DNA of 64,000 bases from Cellvibrio sp. pealriver (GTDB lineage: Bacteria > Pseudomonadota > Gammaproteobacteria > Pseudomonadales > Cellvibrionaceae), in contig NZ_KQ236688.1 in NCBI RefSeq assembly GCF_001183545.1, positions 3,174,395-3,238,394 of the forward strand, in the 5' to 3' direction. Position numbers and translations under genes: made by a program. Below, in pieces: positions 1 through 8,273 of the stretch (position 1 is the first letter of the stretch; every line of letters starts with the position of its first letter). Below the pieces are notes generated by a model. It did not search any database. It was not told the DNA's origin and was given only the letters and a program-made list of their open reading frames with translations.

Positions 1-1584
1 ACAGGGGCAGGCAAATCGATCATGCTGGATGCGCTTGCGCTTACCTTGGGCGACCGTGCGGAAGCGGATAGGGTGAGACAGGGTGCCAGCCGTGCCGACA
101 TCACCGCCACCTTCGATACCAGCGCCATTCCCAGCGCCCAGGAATGGCTGCTCAATATGGATTTGCAGCAACCGGATAATCCGCAAGAGTGCCTGCTGCG
201 CCGACTGGTTAATAATGAAGGTAAATCGAAATCCTACATTAATGGCCAACCGGTAACCCTGCAGCAGTTGCGCATCCTCGGTGAGATGCTGCTGGATATT
301 CACAGCCAACATGAGCATCAATCACTGCTGGTAAAAGACACCCATCGCCGCTTGATAGATGAATTTGCAGGTCAAACTGAATTAGCCAAGCAGGTGCGCC
401 TGGCGTTTCGCGAATGGCAAAGCCGGCTTGAGCACTTTATCCATCTGCGCGACAACGCTGCGGATGTCAGTGCACGCTTCCAATTATTGAGTTATCAATT
501 TAATGAATTGGAGCAGCTCGCGCTTCAACCGGGCGAATTGGTGAAACTGGAGGCCGAACAGCGCAGCCTCGCCAATGCCGAAGACATTATGCGCGGCAGC
601 CAACAACTGGCTGCTTTTTGTAGCGATGAAGAGCAGGGGCTGAGCGTAAACCTGCACCGCGCGCTGCACATTTTGCGCAACCTGCCAGAAAAATCGGCTG
701 CGCTGTTGGCTGCAGAAGAATTATTGGCCAGTGCACAGATTCAAGTCGAAGAGGCGCAACACGAGATCGATCGCCATATCGACAGTTTTAATCTTGACCC
801 AGCGCGCTTGGCGGTAGTGGAAGATCGCTTGTCGGCGATTTACGATCTGGCGCGCAAGCACCGAATCCAACCGGAAGAACTGCCCGGTTTTGTCGACCAA
901 CTCAGCGCAGAACTGGAACAACTAAACGGTGGCGACGCCAAGCTCGATCAACTAGCGCTGCAAGTTGAGCAAGCAGAAAAAGCCTATCGCCAACTGGCGG
1001 AGCAACTGTCTGCCAAACGCAACAAAGCAGGTAACAATCTCGCCAAGCAAGTCAACGAACAACTCAAACTGCTGGCGATGGAAAATGCCAAGCTGAGCGT
1101 TAGCCTGATTCCTTTGGGTGATAAGCCAAATGCCAACGGTCTGGAAGAGGTGGAATTCCTGATCAGCACCAACCCTGGTCAGGCACCGCGCCCCTTGGCC
1201 AAAGTCGCATCGGGTGGCGAGCTGTCACGGATTAGCCTTGCGATTCAGGTGATTACTGCGCAAACATCCGCCACACCAACCTTGGTATTTGACGAAGTGG
1301 ATGTCGGGATTGGCGGCGCAACTGGCGATGTTGTGGGGCAATTGCTGCGGCAGCTGGGCGAAAAAGGTCAGGTTATCTGCGTAACCCATCTGGCACAGGT
1401 CGCAAGTAAAGGGCATCAGCATTTGCAGGTGGTCAAAACAGCGGGCAAAAAAAGTGCTGAATCAACACTGGTTGAGCTGGTGGGGGACAGCAAGGTAGAG
1501 GAAATTGCGCGCATGCTTGGCGGCTTGAAAATTACAGACCAATCGCTCGCTCACGCCCGTGAAATGTTAGCCATTGAACCTTAA
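1..1584 (+). CDS. recN: DNA repair ATPase RecN (5' end cut by window)
   Basis: SMC-like ATPase that acts in recombinational repair of double-strand breaks. The reading frame is open from base 1 and begins inside the Walker A loop (TGAGKS at bases 1-18), so about 30 N-terminal residues lie outside the window; 527 residues are visible. The middle is Gln/Glu/Leu-rich coiled coil. The C-terminal half of the ATPase follows: signature ASGGELSR near 1207-1230, Walker B TLVFDEVDVGIGG, and the H-loop VTHLAQVA. Fur lies convergent downstream, as in Pseudomonas. Assignment is certain by motif order; only the 5' end is missing. Confidence 0.96.
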   Translation, partial: TGAGKSIMLDALALTLGDRAEADRVRQGASRADITATFDTSAIPSAQEWLLNMDLQQPDNPQECLLRRLVNNEGKSKSYINGQPVTLQQLRILGEMLLDIHSQHEHQSLLVKDTHRRLIDEFAGQTELAKQVRLAFREWQSRLEHFIHLRDNAADVSARFQLLSYQFNELEQLALQPGELVKLEAEQRSLANAEDIMRGSQQLAAFCSDEEQGLSVNLHRALHILRNLPEKSAALLAAEELLASAQIQVEEAQHEIDRHIDSFNLDPARLAVVEDRLSAIYDLARKHRIQPEELPGFVDQLSAELEQLNGGDAKLDQLALQVEQAEKAYRQLAEQLSAKRNKAGNNLAKQVNEQLKLLAMENAKLSVSLIPLGDKPNANGLEEVEFLISTNPGQAPRPLAKVASGGELSRISLAIQVITAQTSATPTLVFDEVDVGIGGATGDVVGQLLRQLGEKGQVICVTHLAQVASKGHQHLQVVKTAGKKSAESTLVELVGDSKVEEIARMLGGLKITDQSLAHAREMLAIEP

Positions 1585-1647
1585 TGCGCTTCAATAATGG
1601 GCATTACTGACCATCCGATCCATCACACCGGATAAAAAACCGGAAAT

Positions 1648-1672
1648 AAAAAGGGCGCGATAAACGCGCCCT
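1648..1672 (-). terminator. Rho-independent terminator of fur
   Basis: An 8-bp GC-rich stem (AGGGCGCG/CGCGCCCT, loop ATAAA) is followed on the minus strand by a run of five T. It lies about 130 nt past the fur stop and faces the convergent recN end. Confidence 0.7.
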
Positions 1673-1801
1673 CAAGCAGTAATACAAATCAACGTTTCTT
1701 TCATAACACCTATGCTTACGCATATCAAGCACTAACGTTTTCTTGCTAAAACATTTTCTTTCTTCACTAACATTACTCGCCTAACACTTGCTCTGAAACA
1801 C

Positions 1802-2209
1802 TCAGCGTTTCTTCCTTACGTATAACACCAAGCTGTGATCAGTTAATTCGAAACCATACTCTGCTGCAATGCGTTTTTGCAAGGTTTCAATTTCATCATT
1901 ATGGAACTCAATGATGTTGCCGGTATCTATATCGACCATGTGATCATGGTGTTCGCCGCGCGCAACTTCAAATACAGAATGACCGCCGTCGAAATTATGT
2001 CTCGCTACCAAACCGGCAGTTTCAAATTGGGTCAGTACCCGGTAGACAGTTGCCAAGCCTACATCATCACCCTGCTCCATCAGCGCTTTATACACATCTT
2101 CCGCGCTCATGTGATGCTGTTCAGAGGACTCCAGCATTTGCAAAATTTTCACACGTGGCAAGGTCACTTTAAGACCCGCTTTGCGCAGTTCGTGGTTACC
2201 GTCTGCCAT
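1802..2209 (-). CDS. fur: Ferric uptake regulator Fur
   Basis: Iron-responsive repressor, 135 residues. The N-terminal winged helix contains the family stretch ELRKAGLKVTLPRVKIL, and the metal-binding/dimer half contains GEHHDHMVDIDTG. The start is the ATG at 2209, preceded by GGGGGA; an in-frame TTG at 2221 would only add four residues. The protein contains no cysteine at all, so it lacks the CxxC zinc site of E. coli Fur; P. aeruginosa Fur also lacks that site, so this is a lineage trait rather than a defect. It is divergent from bamE, with 78 nt between the two starts, the usual Pseudomonas/Xanthomonas arrangement. Confidence 0.97.
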   Translation of the reverse strand: MADGNHELRKAGLKVTLPRVKILQMLESSEQHHMSAEDVYKALMEQGDDVGLATVYRVLTQFETAGLVARHNFDGGHSVFEVARGEHHDHMVDIDTGNIIEFHNDEIETLQKRIAAEYGFELTDHSLVLYVRKKR

Positions 2210-2287
2210 TATTTCCCCCAAACCCTTCTCAGTGTTCCTGTGGTTCGGGTATTATCCGCGTTCATTTTCGTTAGTGGAAGCCCTAGT

Positions 2288-2743
2288 ATGAAATTAGCCA
2301 GCCGTGTTTTTCTGGCCCTTGTCTTAGCATCCAGCCTCACCGCTTGCTCCAGCTTCCGCTTTCCTGGTGTGTATAAAGTCGGTATCCAGCAGGGCCATAT
2401 CATCACCCAGGAGATGGTAGACCAGCTCAAGTTGGGCATGTCCAAACGTCAAGTGCGCTTTGTTCTTGGCAATACCTTGCTGCCAGATACCTTTAATGAT
2501 GACCGCTGGGATTATCCTTACAGTGTACGCCGTGGCTCGCAAGGCGAGATTACCCAGTACCTTTACACTGTGTATTTTGAAAACGACAAGCTGGTCAAAA
2601 CCGAAGGCGATTTCTTACCGGGCAAAGCGCCTATGAGCGGTGAAAAATCGAAGCGATACCTGGAAGATATGAACCGCGATGTGCCGGTACCCACCGAAGA
2701 CAGCACACCGCCTGAAGTACCAGATCCGGATGAACTTGAGTAA
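2288..2743 (+). CDS. bamE: Outer membrane assembly lipoprotein BamE (OmlA/SmpA)
   Basis: Small lipoprotein of the BAM complex that inserts beta-barrel proteins in the outer membrane; 151 residues. A lipoprotein signal ends at LTAC with Cys20 as the acylated residue. The SmpA/OmlA fold shows in VDQLKLGMSKRQVRFVLG and the WDYPY segment. The C-terminal tail is acidic and Pro-rich. The start ATG at 2288 has GGAAG upstream. It is divergent from fur. The usual downstream neighbours (rnfH, ratA, smpB) are displaced by about 9.5 kb of signalling genes. Confidence 0.95.
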   Translation: MKLASRVFLALVLASSLTACSSFRFPGVYKVGIQQGHIITQEMVDQLKLGMSKRQVRFVLGNTLLPDTFNDDRWDYPYSVRRGSQGEITQYLYTVYFENDKLVKTEGDFLPGKAPMSGEKSKRYLEDMNRDVPVPTEDSTPPEVPDPDELE

Positions 2744-2766
2744 GCACGCCAGATTTACCAAAGACG

Positions 2767-2795
2767 ACAACGCCCGGCTAAATGCCGGGCGTTGT
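2767..2795. terminator. Hairpin between convergent bamE and cyclase gene
   Basis: Perfect 12-bp inverted repeat (ACAACGCCCGGC and its complement, loop TAAAT) 24 nt after the bamE stop. The T-rich tail is weak on both strands, so termination is probable but not sure. Confidence 0.55.
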
Positions 2796-2839
2796 GTTTA
2801 TGGTGGTAACAATTTGGATGCGACGTAAGTGAAAGGGGA

Positions 2840-4471
2840 TTAAATACAAATCCGGTTACGGCCTTCTGCTTTGGCTCTATAAAGTGCGGCATCGGCTTCA
2901 TGTAGCAATTGCTCGGCGCGCACGACACCTTCGCGATAGGCGGCAATACCGACGCTGAGGGTGACATTGAAGCTGCGCTGGTCAACAGTAAAGGTGATCT
3001 CACCGAACCGCTGGCGCACATCCTCCATCAGAGCCAGAGCTTCATCGCGACCGCAGCGCGGTAACACGGCGACAAACTCTTCACCGCCGTATCGCCCAAC
3101 CGCATCGGATTTACGCAAACGCTGACGCAACAGGTGGGCAATCGCCTTGATCACTTTGTCACCTGCGGGATGGCCGTAGGTGTCGTTGACCTGTTTGAAG
3201 TGGTCGAGATCCAGCATGACCAGACTGAGGTTTTCGCCCGACCGGATAGCGCGGCTCAGCTCGACATCGACCTGCTCTTTGATGCGTGAGTGCTTCAGCA
3301 AACCGGTCAGGCTGTCGCGGTCCAGCGCATCGCTCAGTTGCCGGCTGCGCGCTGCGCGCACCGAAACGGCAGTTACCAGCTCGCGGTCCCCCATTGGTTT
3401 GCTGAGAAAATCATCGCCTGCGCGCCCCATGGCATTGGCACGTTTTTCTTCGTCCAGCTCGGATGACAAATAGGTGATGGGTATTCTCAGCCAATCCTGA
3501 TTCAGGCGAATCACCTGTGCCAGCTCCGCCCCGTTACAACCGGGCATATTGATATCGAGCAAAATCAGCTCGGGATGAAAATCCTGCAACTTTTCAAAAA
3601 TTTCGCGCGGATTATTAATGACTTCTGCACGGATATCCGCGGAGCTGAGCACCAGTTTGTAATGCTCGGCCAATTCCAGATCATCATCGATAATCAACAC
3701 CCTGTGCGGTGCACTGCGGTTGCGGTCCAGATAATACTCAAAGCAATCGACCAAACGGATGATGTCCAGCGGCTTCACAAAATAGCCCACAGCACCGGCG
3801 CGCACGGCAGCATGGTAGGCATCAAAATCGGTGCGGGTAGAAACAAAAATCACCGGGATAGGCACCGGCAGCTGCTGTTGCATAATGGCGACCGCTTCGG
3901 GCGTTTCACGGCCTTCTTCGGTAAACATAATGTCGCAAATCATAAAATCCGGCGGGCGGCGCAACACTTCGACTTCTGCTGCGGCGATGGTAGAGAAGTG
4001 TTCTACCTGATGACCAAAGTGACGCAAGGTCATGCAGACTTCGTCGGCGATGTCCTGATCGTCCTCCAACACATAAATCAGCGTATTGGTTTTGAGCGGC
4101 GCGAGCTGCGAGACCACAGGGGTTTTCTTCGGGCTATCGTTTTGCGCCAAACCATCCAATGCCGCCACGGCGACAGCAAACACGCGCACCAAACCGAGAT
4201 CCAGCTGGTTGCTGTCGATCCACGCCTGGGTTTGCAATTCCAGTTTTTTGGCTTGTTTCCCTAATTCAGGAAAACCAAAACTGCCTGCGGACCCTGCCAA
4301 TTTATGCAGCCGTTGGCGCAACTGGTTGAGCGCATCTAGCTGCAGGGCAGGATTGGGTTTGGTCAAGTGTTCAACCAAACTGCGTAGCTGCTGGATTTCG
4401 GCGGGAAGACGCGCGGCATAATCTGCCCGAAGCGCCTGAAGTTTTAAGGCAATTTCAGCATTTTTATCCAT
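2840..4471 (-). CDS. Hpt-REC-REC-GGDEF response regulator, diguanylate cyclase
   Basis: 543-residue cytoplasmic protein that should make cyclic di-GMP under phosphorelay control. Domains in order: Hpt (about 1-110; phospho-acceptor His56 in RLHKLAGSAG), receiver 1 (about 130-245; EDD, Asp180 in CDIMF, Lys in VKPLD), receiver 2 (about 256-375; DDD, Asp306 in LLDINMPG, Lys in SKPMG), GGDEF (about 385-543). The active-site motif is GGEEF (462-466). The inhibitory I-site RKSD sits five residues before it, so product feedback is likely. All key residues are intact. The N-terminal Hpt can supply the domain missing from the hybrid kinase encoded at 8273-12223. It is divergent from the HD-GYP gene. 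No close named homologue recognised. Confidence 0.93.
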   Translation of the reverse strand: MDKNAEIALKLQALRADYAARLPAEIQQLRSLVEHLTKPNPALQLDALNQLRQRLHKLAGSAGSFGFPELGKQAKKLELQTQAWIDSNQLDLGLVRVFAVAVAALDGLAQNDSPKKTPVVSQLAPLKTNTLIYVLEDDQDIADEVCMTLRHFGHQVEHFSTIAAAEVEVLRRPPDFMICDIMFTEEGRETPEAVAIMQQQLPVPIPVIFVSTRTDFDAYHAAVRAGAVGYFVKPLDIIRLVDCFEYYLDRNRSAPHRVLIIDDDLELAEHYKLVLSSADIRAEVINNPREIFEKLQDFHPELILLDINMPGCNGAELAQVIRLNQDWLRIPITYLSSELDEEKRANAMGRAGDDFLSKPMGDRELVTAVSVRAARSRQLSDALDRDSLTGLLKHSRIKEQVDVELSRAIRSGENLSLVMLDLDHFKQVNDTYGHPAGDKVIKAIAHLLRQRLRKSDAVGRYGGEEFVAVLPRCGRDEALALMEDVRQRFGEITFTVDQRSFNVTLSVGIAAYREGVVRAEQLLHEADAALYRAKAEGRNRICI

Positions 4472-4710
4472 GGGTAACCGATGCCTGACACAGGTTGTGA
4501 GCCACTTGATGGCTTTTCATTATCAGCTCTTGATGTAGGAAGTTAAACCCATGCCAAAGATCAAGCACTGGTACAGTTCCCGTTAATGTATTGAATAATA
4601 GGTCTGATCCACCGGTTTAGCCAACCGGCAAACACTCTCCTGTTCACATCCCGGAAGCGCCCTATAAAAGAATTAATTTACGCCAGCCTTACCCGATAAA
4701 AAACACTGTC

Positions 4711-4716
4711 TATACT
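4711..4716 (+). promoter_or_regulatory. Candidate -10 element upstream of HD-GYP gene
   Basis: TATACT is a 5/6 match to the sigma-70 -10 consensus. No good -35 is visible. Transcription from here would start at about 4723, leaving the ATG at 4724 leaderless and favouring the ATG at 4766. The whole 4472-4765 gap is the shared control region of the divergent cyclase and phosphodiesterase genes; I see no other clear site in it. Confidence 0.4.
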
Positions 4717-4765
4717 CATTTTAATGCTGCTCGATCAGGCATCCACCTTCACTTTCTGGACTCAC

Positions 4766-5989
4766 ATGCTCAAGCGAATTGCTGTCAACGACTTACAGCT
4801 CGGAATGTTCATTTGTGAATTTTGCGGTTCATGGATGGAGCATCCATTCTGGAAAACCAAGTTTTTGCTGACGGATGAAAGCGACCTGCAAACCATTAAA
4901 AGCAGCGGCATTAAAGAGCTGTGGATTGACGTAGCCAAAGGTGCCGATCTTGACGGGGCAGTGCCGGGTAAGTCAGAAGAGGAAGTCGAGCGCGAAACCG
5001 ATGCTTTATTGCTGTCCGCTGCAAAAGCCGCATCCACAGAAAAGACCTCCCTCGCCGATGAAATTGCTACCGCAGCCACACTTTGCGCCAAAGCCAAAGA
5101 AGCCGTCATTGAAATGTTCAGCGATGCCCGTATGGGCAAGGCGATTCAAGTCGAAGAGGCGCGGGCGCTGGTAGAAGACATATCCAATTCGGTATTGCGC
5201 CAACCCCACGCGCTGATCAGTCTGGCGCGCTTAAAAACGGCCGATGAATACACCTACATGCATTCTGTTGCAGTCTGCGCGTTGATGATCGCGCTCGCAC
5301 GCCAGCTAAACCTGAGCGAGGACATGGTACGTGAGGCGGGTTTTGCGGGTTTGTTGCACGATATTGGCAAGGTCGGCATTCCGCTTAAAGTGTTGAACAA
5401 ACCGGGCAAGCTGACCGACGACGAATTCGCCGTCGTTAAATCCCATCCGGATGTGGGAGCCAAGATTTTAATTGAGAGCTACGACGTCAGCCCAATGGTG
5501 CTGGATGTCTGCCTGCACCACCACGAAAAAGTCGATGGCACGGGTTATCCCCACGGTCTGAAAGGCGACACCATCAGCCTCTACGCCAAAATGGGTGCCG
5601 TGTGCGACGTGTATGACGCCATCACCTCCAACCGCCCTTACAAAAAAGGCTGGTCGCCTGCTGACTCCATCCGCAAGATGGCGGAGTGGAGCAAAGGCCA
5701 CTTCGATGAAGCGATTTTTCAAGCATTTGTGAAGACTGTGGGAATTTACCCGACCGGCTCACTGGTGCGTCTGGAAAGCGGCCGCTTGGCAGTTGTCGTT
5801 GAGCAGAATGAGAAATCACTGCTCACCCCCACCGTGAAGGTATTTTTCTCGGCAAAATCCAAGATGCCCATTATTCAGGAGACACTGGACTTGGCGAAAC
5901 TGCAGGGCAAAGAAAAAATCATCGGCCGCGAATCGCCCGATGACTGGGGTTTTAAAAATCTGGATGTGCTTTGGTCGGGGATTAGTTAA
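4766..5989 (+). CDS. HD-GYP cyclic di-GMP phosphodiesterase
   Basis: 407 residues from the ATG at 4766; an in-frame ATG at 4724 would add 14 residues, but the N-terminus MLKRIAVNDLQLGMFI matches the usual start of the DUF3391 domain. Residues 1-130 are this N-terminal domain plus an Ala/Glu-rich helix. The HD-GYP hydrolase follows (about 160-350) with LLHDIGK (His198-Asp199), HHHE at 251-254 and DGTGYP (GYP at 260-262), so metal-binding and diagnostic residues are present. It should hydrolyse c-di-GMP and so oppose the divergently transcribed cyclase. The C-terminal 60 residues form a small beta-rich extension. Confidence 0.93.
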   Translation: MLKRIAVNDLQLGMFICEFCGSWMEHPFWKTKFLLTDESDLQTIKSSGIKELWIDVAKGADLDGAVPGKSEEEVERETDALLLSAAKAASTEKTSLADEIATAATLCAKAKEAVIEMFSDARMGKAIQVEEARALVEDISNSVLRQPHALISLARLKTADEYTYMHSVAVCALMIALARQLNLSEDMVREAGFAGLLHDIGKVGIPLKVLNKPGKLTDDEFAVVKSHPDVGAKILIESYDVSPMVLDVCLHHHEKVDGTGYPHGLKGDTISLYAKMGAVCDVYDAITSNRPYKKGWSPADSIRKMAEWSKGHFDEAIFQAFVKTVGIYPTGSLVRLESGRLAVVVEQNEKSLLTPTVKVFFSAKSKMPIIQETLDLAKLQGKEKIIGRESPDDWGFKNLDVLWSGIS

Positions 5990-6077
5990 GCCTCTGGATT
6001 CGCTGCGCTGATCCAAGATCCCCGCCGTATAGAACTGAGAAAAAGAAAACGAGCAAATATTCTTAATGTTTATCTAT

Positions 6078-6154
6078 CGTCACTCCCGCTCGCGGGAGTC
6101 CAGCTGTTGACGTTGTTGATAAAACCTATGGATCCCCGCTGCGCGAGGATGACG
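6078..6154. repeat. Dispersed inverted-repeat element
   Basis: The ends CGTCACTCCCGCTCGCGGGA and GATCCCCGCTGCGCGAGGAT (then GACG) are imperfect inverted copies with about 30 nt between them. This matches the general pattern of the CGTCATTCCCGC... repeats scattered through many proteobacterial genomes. It fills the gap between the HD-GYP gene and the convergent receiver gene and may act as a terminator hairpin. Confidence 0.6.
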
Positions 6155-6168
6155 ACTCTCTGGTTACA

Positions 6169-6552
6169 TTACTGTTTTGACCAAATGTCGCGCAGTTCCT
6201 GCGCCAGTGTCATAGGGTCAAAGGGTTTTGCGATCACCCCTACTGCGCCCAGTTTCAGATAGCCTTCCACTTCTTGCGGCTGTACCTTGGCGGTCATAAA
6301 TACCACTGGTGTTGTGGCCAGTTCCGGAAAACTGCGCAGCCCTTTGAGGGTTTCCGGCCCGTCCATCCCCGGCATCATCACATCCAGCAGCACCAGATCC
6401 GGTTTAAACGCGACCGCTTTTTCCAGCGCATCGCCCCCGCAATTGCAGGCCTCTACGGTAAAACCATTGATGGTTTCCAGCACCATCATCGCGATGGCCT
6501 GGATATCCGGGTCATCCTCCACATATAAAATCCGGCTCAACTCCTGCGTCAT
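6169..6552 (-). CDS. Stand-alone receiver (REC) protein
   Basis: 127-residue single-domain response regulator of CheY type with no output domain. It shows the acidic pair EDD near the N-terminus, phospho-acceptor Asp in LVLLDVMMPGMDG, the conserved Thr in VFMTAK and Lys in IAKPFDP. It lies downstream of the two kinase genes on the same strand, 89 nt after the GAF-PAS kinase stop, so it is a likely phosphate target or sink of those kinases. The exact partner cannot be read from sequence. Confidence 0.93.
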   Translation of the reverse strand: MTQELSRILYVEDDPDIQAIAMMVLETINGFTVEACNCGGDALEKAVAFKPDLVLLDVMMPGMDGPETLKGLRSFPELATTPVVFMTAKVQPQEVEGYLKLGAVGVIAKPFDPMTLAQELRDIWSKQ

Positions 6553-6641
6553 AGATGAGTACCTGTCTGTTTTTAACGGTTTAATTGTCTGTCGCTTCGA
6601 TGGGTAACGATTCCCTTGCCAACGACTCGATGTTTACTACT

Positions 6642-8273
6642 TCAGTGATCTGTTGCGGGCAATGCGCGCACCGATGACGGATTCCCCGCAATCAGGAACA
6701 GCGCAAAAAATGTGGCTCCCTTACCCAATTCCGAATCAAAGCCAATTTTGCCTTGCATCTTTTCCACAAACGATTTGCTGATCGCCAAACCCAACCCCGT
6801 GCCGCCGCGCTGGCGTGAGTCCGACGAATCCGCTTGGGAAAATTTTTGGAAAATCCGCGCGCGAAACTCGTCGCTGATGCCCGGGCCATGATCCACAACC
6901 GCAATTTTTGCCCACTCACCCTGTTGCGACAACTCCACCTCTACCTGGCCACCAGCGGGCGAAAACTTGACGGCATTGGAGATGAAATTGGCCAGTACCT
7001 GCTGCAGGCGCTGGGCATCAACCCGCACCCGCAGATCCGCCTCCGGTGCACGCAGCGCGAGCCTGATGCCAAAGGTATCAGCATAGGCTTTATTGCTTTC
7101 GAGCGAATTTTCCAATATCGGCAACAGCGCCTGTTCCACCATATTGAATTCCATTTTGCCCGCCAGAATTTTCTCCATATCGAGCAAGTCATTGATCAAT
7201 AGCGTCAAGCGCAGAGCATTTTTATGGGCGATGTCCACCATGTTGCGAATAGTGGGCGGAAGCTCACCCAACATCCCGCTCGCGATCAGCCCCAGTGAGC
7301 CGGAAATGGCGGTCAAGGGTGTGCGCAACTCATGACTGACAGCCGATACAAAATCGTTTTTCATCTGCTCTATGCGTTTGCGCTCGCTAATATCCCAGAT
7401 AAACCCGTCGATAAACCTGAGCTCTCCCTGCTCATCAAACACACCGCATCCGACCTCTTCTACCCAGCGCCAGGACTGGTCAGCGTGCTGTAGGCGATAA
7501 ATCAGGTGGAACGAGCGGCGCTGCACCAATGCCTCTTGCACCAGATCATAAATAACAGGGACATCGTCGCTGTGGGTGATGTCGGTCATGCTCAGGGCAT
7601 CGTCACGCAAAAACTCCGCTGCGGCATACCCGGTCAGGGATTCAACCGCCGCACTCATAAATAGCATGCTCCAGCGGGTATTGTTTTCGCAGCGGTAGAC
7701 AGCACCGGGAAAGTTGCTGACCATAGTTTGCAGGCGCTCTTCACTTTCCTGCGCAATGCGACGCTCCTGCGCGAGGATGTTATTGGCTTCGCGCAGCCGC
7801 AACAGCTGCATCACCTGCCCAGCCAATAGTTTGAGTGTCAGGATTTGGGTCTGGCTTAGCCCGCGCGGCTGGAAATCGACAATACACAGTGTGCCCAATG
7901 CCAAACCGTTCTCCGTCACCAAGGGAGCGCCGGCATAAAAACGGATGTAGGGCTCTCCTACTACCATGGGATGGTCGCAAAAGCGCGGGTCTTGCCGGGC
8001 ATCTTCCACCACCATTAATTCATCAGGATTAAGGATGGCGTGCGCACAAAATGTCAGCTCGCGCGGAACTTCGGTTATATCCAGCCCCACACAGCTTTTG
8101 TACCACTGACGCCGCTCATCAATCATGGACACTATCGCGATAGGGGTCGCGCAAATACTGCCCGCCAGTTGGGCAACATCGTCAAAGCTTTGCTCGCGCG
8201 GCGTATCCAGGATCGCCAGATGGTACAGGTAGTCGAGGCGCTCATTTTCGCGCGCAGGTAAGGCTGCTTTCAT
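6642..8273 (-). CDS. GAF-PAS sensor histidine kinase (cytoplasmic)
   Basis: 543 residues, no membrane segment. Order: GAF domain (about 20-165), PAS with PAC tail (about 185-300, ending DISERKRIEQ), HisKA with the H-box SAVSHELRTPLTAISG, and HATPase with DHGPGISDEFRARIFQKFSQ and GGTGLGLAIS. There is no receiver or Hpt. Its ATG overlaps the stop of the hybrid kinase gene by one base (TAATG), so the two are translationally coupled. The H-box region is very similar to that of the upstream kinase, suggesting duplication. The ligand is unknown. Confidence 0.94.
   Translation of the reverse strand: MKAALPARENERLDYLYHLAILDTPREQSFDDVAQLAGSICATPIAIVSMIDERRQWYKSCVGLDITEVPRELTFCAHAILNPDELMVVEDARQDPRFCDHPMVVGEPYIRFYAGAPLVTENGLALGTLCIVDFQPRGLSQTQILTLKLLAGQVMQLLRLREANNILAQERRIAQESEERLQTMVSNFPGAVYRCENNTRWSMLFMSAAVESLTGYAAAEFLRDDALSMTDITHSDDVPVIYDLVQEALVQRRSFHLIYRLQHADQSWRWVEEVGCGVFDEQGELRFIDGFIWDISERKRIEQMKNDFVSAVSHELRTPLTAISGSLGLIASGMLGELPPTIRNMVDIAHKNALRLTLLINDLLDMEKILAGKMEFNMVEQALLPILENSLESNKAYADTFGIRLALRAPEADLRVRVDAQRLQQVLANFISNAVKFSPAGGQVEVELSQQGEWAKIAVVDHGPGISDEFRARIFQKFSQADSSDSRQRGGTGLGLAISKSFVEKMQGKIGFDSELGKGATFFALFLIAGNPSSVRALPATDH

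Noticed and set aside
1877..2287. Extension of bamE far upstream through fur
   Set aside because: The extension is the complement of fur; the lipoprotein signal with GGAAG before ATG 2288 sets the real start.
3575..4264. 229-codon frame opposite the cyclase gene
   Set aside because: Antisense shadow of the receiver-coding part; no motif and no ribosome site.
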